Assembly (NCBI GenBank): GCA_018433585.1
Contig: JAHDQW010000008.1
Span: 62,001-126,000, forward strand
DNA from: Candidatus Praeruminimicrobium purgamenti
Lineage (GTDB): Bacteria > Elusimicrobiota > Endomicrobiia > Endomicrobiales > Endomicrobiaceae
Length of the DNA: 64,000 bases
Direction: 5' to 3'
Below are positions 57,718 through 64,000 of this stretch, in pieces. The position numbers and the translations under genes are program-made. Below the pieces are notes generated by a model, which saw only the letters and a program-made list of their open reading frames with translations, had not been told where the DNA came from and did no database searches. How positions within the stretch are numbered: the stretch's first letter is position 1; the number at the start of each line of letters is the position of its first letter.

Positions 57718-58746
57718 TTATTTGCCGTATAAACATATTTTTGAATTACATTTGATATTTTTGCATTGTTTTAAAATTTGTTTTGCTTTTTTTATATATT
57801 CATTATTATTTTTTGAAGTTCCTGCAGCATTCAAAAGACGGCTTAACATTTCCAGATTCGTTACTCCTGAGCCGTTGGCGCCTCTGTTGTCTATTTTTAA
57901 GGTAATGTTGCCAATATCTTTTAATTTGTATAGCATACATATATTACAGCTGAATCCAAGGGTTTTTGATAAATTAAAAAAATTTTCGGTTTCGGTATTT
58001 GCGGAACAATCCGTTAAACTGAATCGGTTCGAATTCAAACAATTCAATACTTCGCAGCAGCCGGCTCCGGGAGTTGACGTATCATATTTTTGTCCTTTGC
58101 TTATGCCGGCAAATACGGTTTCATTCTTTAATTGTTCAAAACAATGGAACAGAGAACAGTATCCGTCTATAAAAAGACAGCCTCCCGCAGAAAGAACAAA
58201 GATTTCAAAATCGGTATCGGGATGCGCTGCGGTTATGTCAAGAATTTCTTTCGGAGTCATCTGTCTGTCCAACACTATTCTTTTTGCTCCGAATTTTTTA
58301 TAAAAATTTACGGCATTGCTGTTAAAAGCCGTTGCCAGCGTGGATATGGTAATGTCTTTTTTGAAATTCATTTCTTTTAAAAGAAGCAGTAACCCTAAAT
58401 CATTTGTTATTATTCCTGTTATGCCGGGTTCGTCTTTGATATGTTTTACAGCTTTTTTGAGCCATCCGTATTGTTCTTTTATGTAATAGTGGCTGTTAAG
58501 GGTAACATAAACGGAGATATTTTCTTTGTGCGCTTCTTTTGCAAACCGCGCCAGCTTTTCCCATCCGTAAAAATTAACTCCTTCGCCCCTGCGGTTTATA
58601 CAGCCGAAAGCAACAGGCCATTTTTTTTCAGATTCGTCGTCATAATAGCCGCAGTATACGCGCGATATTGCGTTTTTTTTCAAATTCTTTATAGAATCGG
58701 AAGGAGTAAATCCCGTGATGATTTTAAATTTATTTTTTGTTTTCAT
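57718..58746 (-). CDS. UbiU-like U32 family protein
   Basis: A 342-residue U32-family protein. It shows K-R-I-V-L-D-R-Q-M-T-P-K-E-I near 155, then D-F-E-I-F-V and C190-x6-C197 in the G-C-L-F-I-D-G-Y-C segment. More cysteines at C230/C231 and C267/C270 precede L-K-I-D-N-R-G. UbiU has the same C-x6-C pair, a third cysteine and a fourth in a C-x-x-x-x-L context before K-I-E-G-R. Its direct neighbour is a UbiV-like protein, reproducing the UbiU-UbiV tandem. It overlaps the upstream radical SAM gene by 17 bases. A paralogue lies at the right window edge. Confidence 0.78.
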   Translation of the reverse strand: MKTKNKFKIITGFTPSDSIKNLKKNAISRVYCGYYDDESEKKWPVAFGCINRRGEGVNFYGWEKLARFAKEAHKENISVYVTLNSHYYIKEQYGWLKKAVKHIKDEPGITGIITNDLGLLLLLKEMNFKKDITISTLATAFNSNAVNFYKKFGAKRIVLDRQMTPKEILDITAAHPDTDFEIFVLSAGGCLFIDGYCSLFHCFEQLKNETVFAGISKGQKYDTSTPGAGCCEVLNCLNSNRFSLTDCSANTETENFFNLSKTLGFSCNICMLYKLKDIGNITLKIDNRGANGSGVTNLEMLSRLLNAAGTSKNNNEYIKKAKQILKQCKNIKCNSKICLYGK

Positions 58747-59656
58747 TTAGTTGTGTGCACAATTTTCCGCAATCTTTTTTCAATTTACATTTTATGCATA
58801 AAGCGGGCGTAATATTTATTTTAAATTTTTTCTTTATGTCATTTTTAAGTTTTTTTAAGTCTGTATAGTTTAACAAATACAGCTTGCTTTGTCTGTTCGC
58901 AAATTTCATACAGGGGACAACTTGTCCTCCCGGCAAGATATCAATCGGATAATTCACCGAACAGTCGTTATAATTAAAATTTTCAATATGTTCTTTTAAA
59001 TATTTTTCCTGTTGTTTGTCAAACATACATTTAACAAAATGTCCGCAGTATGACGTTCTTACCGTAAAACTTAACTCTGTAAGGTATTTAATGAATTCGT
59101 AAACCTGCCGTCCGTCAGTTATAAACTCTTTATGTCTGGTTGCATCAAGGGCGATTCTGATATTTTGAATGTCATATTTTTTCAGTATTTTTATGATGCC
59201 GGCAAAATCTTGTTTTTTAAATTTATGGTGAAGAGTAATTGAGGCGATAATATTTCGGCCGAAATCTTTTTTTATTATTGATAAATTTTTTAAAATGAGA
59301 CTCTTATTTTTTGCAGCAGCCTGAATGTACGAACCGACATTCCATACAAGAACCATATTTTTTGCGCCCAGCATATATTCTATGTTTTTCCTTTCGGTTA
59401 TAAGGTTTGAATAAAGACGTATGCCGCCTTTATATGTTTTTGAATGGGCTATTATCAGCGCAAAATCTTTTGCAAGCGTAGGCTCTCCTCCGAGAAGGCC
59501 TACAGGCGGTTTGTTCTTTTTATATATTTTGTTGATTCTGTCGAGATAATCTTTAAATTCGGCAAAAGACATTTCGTTCCGTTTATTTTTCAATTGTCCC
59601 GGAACGAAACAAAATTTGCATTTTGACAAACATTGTGTAGTCAGAAGTAAATTCAT
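58730..59656 (-). CDS. Radical SAM protein with C-terminal cysteine cluster
   Basis: A 308-residue enzyme. The radical SAM motif is at the extreme N-terminus: C9-x3-C13-x2-C16. L-L-G-G-E-P-T-L follows near 55, the SAM-binding GGE motif. The C-terminal part has C-M-K-F-A and then C-I-K-C-K-L-K-K-D-C-G-K-L-C near 290, a SPASM-like arrangement for an auxiliary iron-sulfur cluster. SPASM enzymes modify peptides, proteins or small molecules; no precursor peptide gene is seen nearby. It overlaps the genes on both sides (4 and 17 bases), which supports one pathway with the B12-radical SAM and the U32 proteins. The substrate is unknown. Confidence 0.85.
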   Translation of the reverse strand: MNLLLTTQCLSKCKFCFVPGQLKNKRNEMSFAEFKDYLDRINKIYKKNKPPVGLLGGEPTLAKDFALIIAHSKTYKGGIRLYSNLITERKNIEYMLGAKNMVLVWNVGSYIQAAAKNKSLILKNLSIIKKDFGRNIIASITLHHKFKKQDFAGIIKILKKYDIQNIRIALDATRHKEFITDGRQVYEFIKYLTELSFTVRTSYCGHFVKCMFDKQQEKYLKEHIENFNYNDCSVNYPIDILPGGQVVPCMKFANRQSKLYLLNYTDLKKLKNDIKKKFKINITPALCIKCKLKKDCGKLCTQLNENKK

Positions 59657-61059
59657 TTCTTTGTGTTTTGTAAGACAAATAATTCTTTATCTGTTAATTG
59701 TATATTTTTTTGTCCGATCTCTAAACTTTTTTGTATCTTATGAAAATATTGTACAAAATCTTTAAGGTTCATATCTTGCGGAAGAAACATATAATTATCA
59801 GGATTATGCTTTTTGTATTTTTCTATGAAGCTTCCGTACAAATAAAACTGCGCCGTATTAAAAACATCCTGCCGGAGATTTAATTCGGTTCTGTTTATTT
59901 GTATGAGCTGTTTCTTGTATTCTTTTATTATTTTTAAACCCGGATAAGGAGTGAGAATCCAAAGCTGTACTTTAGCCCCCAGTTTTTTAAGGCGTTTTGC
60001 AAACGAAGCTGTTTTGGAAATATCTTTTTTAGTTTCAAAAGGAATTCCCGTCATGAAAGAACAGATGACTTCAAAATCGGCAGAAATCTCTTTCTTTACG
60101 GTCTCATAAATAAATTGATTTGTGTTAAATTGAATTTTTTTATCCATCATTTTTCTTACGGCGCCGCTGCCGGATTCAATTCCGTGGTAAATCTGGCGGC
60201 ATCCTGAATTTTTCGCAGCCTGCAGAATTTCATCATCGATACTGTCTATTCTGGCAAGACATCCCCAATCCATTTTCAAAGGTTTTATTTTTTTGCATAA
60301 ATTTAAAAGCCATTCTTTGTTAAGGGTAAGGCAGTCGTCGCCGAAAATAAAATTTTTAATTTTATATTGCGTTTTAAGAATTTTTATCTGCCGGTAAATA
60401 TTGTCAGGATTCTTTCTTCTCTGATAATGCCATAAAGCGTTTCCGGAACAAAATTTACATTTATATGCGCAGCCTCTGCTTGCCGTAAGCCAGACCAGTT
60501 TATTGCGCTTAAGATTATCAGCTATAAGTTCAAAAGCCGGCACCGGCAGTTCTTCCATATCAAGCAGCTGCCTCGGCCGGTTATGCGTTATTCTTCCCGA
60601 GTTATTTTTGTAAGAAATTCCATCAATGTTTTTGACGCCGGAATTATTTTTGATTGCCTTCAGAAGTTCAAGCAGAGTTTTTTCGCCTTCGCCTCTTATG
60701 ACATAATCCGCTTTTGAACTGCGTAATAATCCGGACGGGGTTAAACCTGCCGACACTCCGCCTATTATTAACGGCAGCTTCGGATTTTTATTTTTTAAAA
60801 CTTTTGATAATTCACATACAAAAGGAAACTGTACGGCATTGCATGTTACGGCTGCCGCTGCCGGATTCAACCTTAAGATTTTTTCCGCGCAGAGTTCGAT
60901 AATCTTTTCGGTATGAAATTTGTTTTTTATTTCAAAATTCAAATCAAGTATTTTTGTGTTTTTAAAACCTTTTACAATAAGATAAGAAGCCAGTTCGGTA
61001 AGATTTACCGGAGGATAATTTTGAAAACTCCATAACGGATTTACAAGCACAATTTTCAA
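59653..61059 (-). CDS. B12-binding radical SAM protein
   Basis: A 468-residue protein. A cobalamin-binding-like Rossmann domain (about 1-150) begins I-V-L-V-N-P-L-W and contains G-G-V-S-A-G-L-T-P near 98. The radical SAM barrel has C-A-Y-K-C-K-F-C near 196 (C-x3-C-x2-C), and F-G-D-D and H-G-I-E-S-G-S-G-A-V-R follow. This layout is that of class B methylases and related enzymes working on unactivated carbons, hopanoids, antibiotics or lipids. It lacks the TPR tail of the pair near gyrA. It overlaps its neighbours by four bases on each side. Confidence 0.88.
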   Translation of the reverse strand: MKIVLVNPLWSFQNYPPVNLTELASYLIVKGFKNTKILDLNFEIKNKFHTEKIIELCAEKILRLNPAAAAVTCNAVQFPFVCELSKVLKNKNPKLPLIIGGVSAGLTPSGLLRSSKADYVIRGEGEKTLLELLKAIKNNSGVKNIDGISYKNNSGRITHNRPRQLLDMEELPVPAFELIADNLKRNKLVWLTASRGCAYKCKFCSGNALWHYQRRKNPDNIYRQIKILKTQYKIKNFIFGDDCLTLNKEWLLNLCKKIKPLKMDWGCLARIDSIDDEILQAAKNSGCRQIYHGIESGSGAVRKMMDKKIQFNTNQFIYETVKKEISADFEVICSFMTGIPFETKKDISKTASFAKRLKKLGAKVQLWILTPYPGLKIIKEYKKQLIQINRTELNLRQDVFNTAQFYLYGSFIEKYKKHNPDNYMFLPQDMNLKDFVQYFHKIQKSLEIGQKNIQLTDKELFVLQNTKK

Positions 61060-62033
61060 GTTTGAGCCCTCTTAATGTTTTTTCTGCCGGTATGTTTTTT
61101 TGCCAATAAATATTTTATGCTTTTTTGCAGTTCTATCATATTTTTAATCTGAAGTATTTCTTTAGTCGCCGGTTGTTTTTTAATAACGGATTCGGCTTCT
61201 TTAAAATGACCTCTGATTAAAAACTGTACGGCGCTTAAATTCCTCAGTCTGTACAATAATTTCTGCAGATTCTTTTTTTGTTTGCCGCTGTCTGATTCCA
61301 GTGTTAAGCGGGTAATAGTGTCTTCATAAAAAGTACAATCAAGATTTTTAAACCCGTATCCGCCGATTACGTTGACGGGCGTATTTGTGTAATATATGCA
61401 TCCTGCTGTGTTTGAATAAACAAGATCGTATTTCCATGAAATTCTGATCCAAAGATCCAAATCGTCGACTATTGTAATTCCGCTGTGGTATTTAGGAGAA
61501 CGCGAAAAGAAATACCCAGTTTTGTCAAAGACAGTTTTTTTAACGACAACCGCTGATATGTGTATAAAGAATTTTCCCGTTTTTGCCACTTGCGTAATAA
61601 AATCTTTTACTATATAAATATTTTTTGTCCCGTATTTTGTTTCCGTTTCGGAATTATCTTTGTATACTCTTTTGAATGCGGTGGCAAAAAATTCGTATTT
61701 GCCGTATCGTCTTATCATCTCATAAACGGTTTGAAGAAATTGCGGCGTATATGCGTCGTCGGAATCGAGAAAAGCTATATATTTGCCTTTGGATTTTTTT
61801 ATGCCGGCGTTTCTGGCGTTGTTTACTCCGAGATTTTTTTGATTAAAAATTCTGATTCGAGGATCTGTTATTTCTTTTGCGGCTGCAAGGCTGCCGTCCG
61901 TTGAACCGTCGTTAATTACGATAATTTCAAAATCCTGAAAGGTCTGGTTTAATGCCGAAAATATTGCCCTGGCTATATAATGTTCTTTATTGTATAAGGG
62001 TATAATAATTGAAAAAAACGGTTTATTTTTCAT
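61056..62033 (-). CDS. Family 2 glycosyltransferase
   Basis: A 325-residue GT-A enzyme. The N-terminus F-S-I-I-I-P-L-Y-N-K and V-I-N-D-G-S-T-D-G-S near 37 bind the nucleotide sugar; the F-L-D-S-D-D motif near 90 holds the metal-binding DxD. Later W-I-R-I-S-W-K-Y is similar to other GT2 proteins. There are no clear membrane helices. It would transfer a sugar from a nucleotide donor to a growing glycan or lipid at the cytoplasmic side. Translation probably couples with the B12-radical SAM gene (four-base overlap); the helicase gene lies two bases upstream. Confidence 0.92.
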   Translation of the reverse strand: MKNKPFFSIIIPLYNKEHYIARAIFSALNQTFQDFEIIVINDGSTDGSLAAAKEITDPRIRIFNQKNLGVNNARNAGIKKSKGKYIAFLDSDDAYTPQFLQTVYEMIRRYGKYEFFATAFKRVYKDNSETETKYGTKNIYIVKDFITQVAKTGKFFIHISAVVVKKTVFDKTGYFFSRSPKYHSGITIVDDLDLWIRISWKYDLVYSNTAGCIYYTNTPVNVIGGYGFKNLDCTFYEDTITRLTLESDSGKQKKNLQKLLYRLRNLSAVQFLIRGHFKEAESVIKKQPATKEILQIKNMIELQKSIKYLLAKKHTGRKNIKRAQT

Positions 62034-62035
62034 TG

Positions 62036-63370
62036 TTATAAAAGTTTATATTTCGGATCAGTCAGATAATTTATCCTTTCACGCATTTCAAAAAGTTTTT
62101 CAATTTTCCCGTCAACGATAACATCTGTTTTTTTTACGGGTCTTGCAAGACTTATTCCTTCTATGGCTTTGCACCTGCTTAAAGCGACATACAGCTGTCC
62201 GGGAGCAAAAGCGCCGTAACAGCCTAAATCTATCATAACATTGTCAAAAGTTTTTCCCTGGCTTTTATGTATCGTAACAGCCCATGCGAGCTTCATGGGA
62301 TATTGGGAAAAATATCCTGCGCTTTCAGTTTCTATTTGTTTAAGTTCCTCGTTCCATTGATACTTAAATAATTCCCATTTGTAAGGCTCAACCGCTTCAA
62401 TATTGCCGTTTTGCAGCTTTACATAAATTATGTATTTGTCAACGGACAAATCTTTCTTGATTGATTGTATAGTTCCCAAAGAGCCGTTTACCCATCTGTT
62501 TCTGTTATCGTTGTTTAACATCATTACCTGTGCGCCGACTTTTAATTTTAGCTGTTCGTTTGCCGGGAAATTTGATAATGACGTTATGTCTTCGGTTTCT
62601 GCTGCGAATAAACGTTCTTCGTCATTGATTTGCTGCAAAAATTTTTCGTTGTATATTTCGGCGGCTTTATTTGTTGTTGTCAAAAGCACCGATAACTTCC
62701 CTTTCGAAAAATTTTTGTTTACTCTGCTGTTTAATATAGAAATAGTTTTTTCTTCGATAGTATTGTTTCGTATGGAGTTGAGAATATTTATGAATTCGGA
62801 ATCAACCTGTCTGTAAACTTTTTTAAATTCAATAATATGACAGAAACATTCTTTCATGCTTTTAGCGCTGAAAAAATAAGGACTGTCGTAATATCCCTGA
62901 AATAAGTACTGTTCGTCTTTCATAACTACCGGAGGAAGCTGGTGGAGATCTCCTACAAAAACTATCTGCACCCCTCCGAAAGGCAGTTTTGAAATTTTTC
63001 CGTTAAGCCGTAAAAATTTATCTATGCAGTCGAGCAGGTCGCATCTGAGCATGGAAACTTCGTCAATTATTATAGTGTCAATGTTTTTGTATATTGAGTT
63101 TTTATTTAATTTTTTTTTGACGATTTTTCCGAGAGTCACATCGGTTTTAAATTTAAAAAACGAATGAATAGTCTCGCCGCCGGCATTAAGGGCTGCAACT
63201 CCGGTAGGAGCAAGAATAACGAATTTTTTACGGCAATGGTTAACATAATATTTTAAAAACGTAGTTTTACCGGTACCGGCTTTTCCGGTTATAAATACGT
63301 TATCGCCGGTATTGGACAATATATGGACCGCTTTTTGAAAGTCTTCGTTTATTTCTATTTTATCAGGCAC
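62036..63370 (-). CDS. PIF1/RecD-like superfamily 1 DNA helicase
   Basis: A 444-residue helicase. Walker A is G-K-A-G-T-G-K-T-T near 26-34. A-P-T-G-V-A-A-L (motif Ia) follows, with I-I-D-E-V-S-M-L (motif II), V-F-V-G-D-L-H-Q-L-P-P-V (motif III), T-I-H-K-S-Q-G-K-T (motif V) and Y-V-A-L-S-R-C (motif VI). The order and wording fit the Pif1/RecD2-type 5'-3' helicases found in many bacteria. It is an unexpected member of an otherwise biosynthetic array; it has no partner nuclease here. Gaps to neighbours are only 2 and 15 bases. Confidence 0.92.
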   Translation of the reverse strand: MPDKIEINEDFQKAVHILSNTGDNVFITGKAGTGKTTFLKYYVNHCRKKFVILAPTGVAALNAGGETIHSFFKFKTDVTLGKIVKKKLNKNSIYKNIDTIIIDEVSMLRCDLLDCIDKFLRLNGKISKLPFGGVQIVFVGDLHQLPPVVMKDEQYLFQGYYDSPYFFSAKSMKECFCHIIEFKKVYRQVDSEFINILNSIRNNTIEEKTISILNSRVNKNFSKGKLSVLLTTTNKAAEIYNEKFLQQINDEERLFAAETEDITSLSNFPANEQLKLKVGAQVMMLNNDNRNRWVNGSLGTIQSIKKDLSVDKYIIYVKLQNGNIEAVEPYKWELFKYQWNEELKQIETESAGYFSQYPMKLAWAVTIHKSQGKTFDNVMIDLGCYGAFAPGQLYVALSRCKAIEGISLARPVKKTDVIVDGKIEKLFEMRERINYLTDPKYKLL

Positions 63371-63385
63371 AATGGTTTTCCTGTC

Positions 63386-64000
63386 TTAAATAATTTTTTT
63401 ACTGGCATAACAGCCGTATCCGTCGCATTCGTATTGAAATATATTTTTAAAAAGCCGCAGTCTGTCAGCCGATGTTCTGTCCAAATTAAAAATTTGTTCC
63501 AAGAAAGGATACATCGTCTCAAATTCATTTATAAAATGAGAACCCCTTGCAGCTATTTTATATGTCAGGTTGTTTGAAAATTCGGATAATTTTTGAGGAG
63601 CGCAAAGATTGCAGCCGGTAAATAAATTTTTTATATTTTCATCAAAACCGATATTGTATTTTTTATTTGATTTTGCAATAATCTCAAACGAATTGTTTCT
63701 TTGGGCTTTGTGAATAAATCCGCAATGCGTTTGCAGTTCGGAAGGAGAGTAACAGCAGGATGTTTTGTCTTCTTCATTTTCCAAACAATGCAGAAACGAG
63801 CAAAATCCGTCGATAAACAGGCAGTTGCCGAACATTAAGAAAATTTCAAAATCCATATCGGGATGGTTACCTATTATTTCGGTCATTTCGTTAATGTCAA
63901 GCTGTCTGTCAAGCACTATTCTTTTGACATTAAATTGTTTATAAAAAGAAACGGCTGACGAATTAAAAGTAGTCCCGCCGGTTGAAATTACTATTTCTTT
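63386..64000 (-). CDS. UbiU-like U32 family protein, C-terminal part (cut by window edge)
   Basis: The frame continues off the right edge, so the start is not visible; 204 residues are seen. It is a paralogue of the gene at 57718-58746: both have I-S-T, F-N-S-x-A-V-x-F-Y-K, K-R-I-V-L-D-R-Q and D-F-E-I-F, and both have a C-x6-C (N-C-L-F-I-D-G-F-C) and a later C-N-L-C before Y-K-I-A-A-R-G. It is thus a third U32 protein in the array, transcribed upstream of the helicase. A GTG at 63914-63916 is internal, being the V of R-I-V-L-D, not the start. Confidence 0.8.
   Translation of the reverse strand, partial: KEIVISTGGTTFNSSAVSFYKQFNVKRIVLDRQLDINEMTEIIGNHPDMDFEIFLMFGNCLFIDGFCSFLHCLENEEDKTSCCYSPSELQTHCGFIHKAQRNNSFEIIAKSNKKYNIGFDENIKNLFTGCNLCAPQKLSEFSNNLTYKIAARGSHFINEFETMYPFLEQIFNLDRTSADRLRLFKNIFQYECDGYGCYASKKII

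Noticed and set aside
58730-59656. A RiPP (modified peptide) cluster around the SPASM-like radical SAM enzyme
   Set aside because: There is no room for a precursor peptide: adjacent genes overlap on both sides and no short ORF with a ribosome binding site is present.

Overview
The window is a low-GC, gene-dense stretch from a Gram-negative, probably obligately anaerobic bacterium. It carries a Kdo-transferase start, an MlaE-type permease, an [FeFe]-hydrogenase-like protein, and B12/radical-SAM and UbiU/UbiV-like enzymes. Gene content, compactness and two giant multidomain exported proteins suggest Elusimicrobiota (Endomicrobia-like), but no rRNA is present, so this placement is inference. No stretch over 300 bases lacks a gene, and I saw no tRNA, rRNA, CRISPR array or insertion sequence.

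Left part (1-18.5 kb) is housekeeping. A partial waaA faces yifB, followed by mrdA-rodA (cell elongation) and a convergent corA. The S6 operon rpsF-ssb-rpsR-rplI has a recognisable promoter, a structured leader and a terminator. A second promoter then starts dnaB-alr-mlaE. On the opposite strand a purine/folate operon runs hpt-ftsH-folE-folP-cdaA and ends in a 38-codon ORF resembling the membrane anchor of the CdaA regulator CdaR/YbbR. An [FeFe]-hydrogenase-like gene sits divergently from hpt behind a long palindrome.

Middle part (18.5-40.7 kb) is dominated by two giant genes in opposite orientation, of 2513 and 2929 codons. Their first ~500 residues are homologous, with a TraB/ChaN-like H...E...GG-aromatic-H pattern. 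The first also has an HExxH motif, membrane segments and a CheR-like methyltransferase motif. The second has a large internal duplication. Between them lie a small exported protein's operon partner, a DUF3089 alpha/beta hydrolase, an MprF-like lysyltransferase/flippase, an ABC ATPase and a guanine-deaminase-like enzyme.

Replication region (40.7-52.3 kb): oriC with a cluster of DnaA boxes lies at the 5' end of dnaA, followed by dnaA-dnaN-dciA(DUF721)-gyrB-[two radical SAM/TPR paralogues]-gyrA and a strong terminator. recF is absent from its usual place between dnaN and gyrB, and the radical SAM pair is an unusual guest in this operon.

Right part (52.3-64 kb) is a long, tightly packed minus-strand array. 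In transcription order it holds a third U32 protein (cut by the window), a PIF1/RecD-like helicase, a GT2 glycosyltransferase, a B12-binding radical SAM enzyme, a second radical SAM enzyme, a UbiU-like and a UbiV-like U32 protein, a NodU-type carbamoyltransferase, an SxtJ-like membrane protein, a glycosyltransferase and an M23 peptidase. The overlapping starts suggest one co-expressed pathway, probably building or decorating a surface glycan or lipid without oxygen. This array and the giant-protein locus are the best candidates for undescribed systems.
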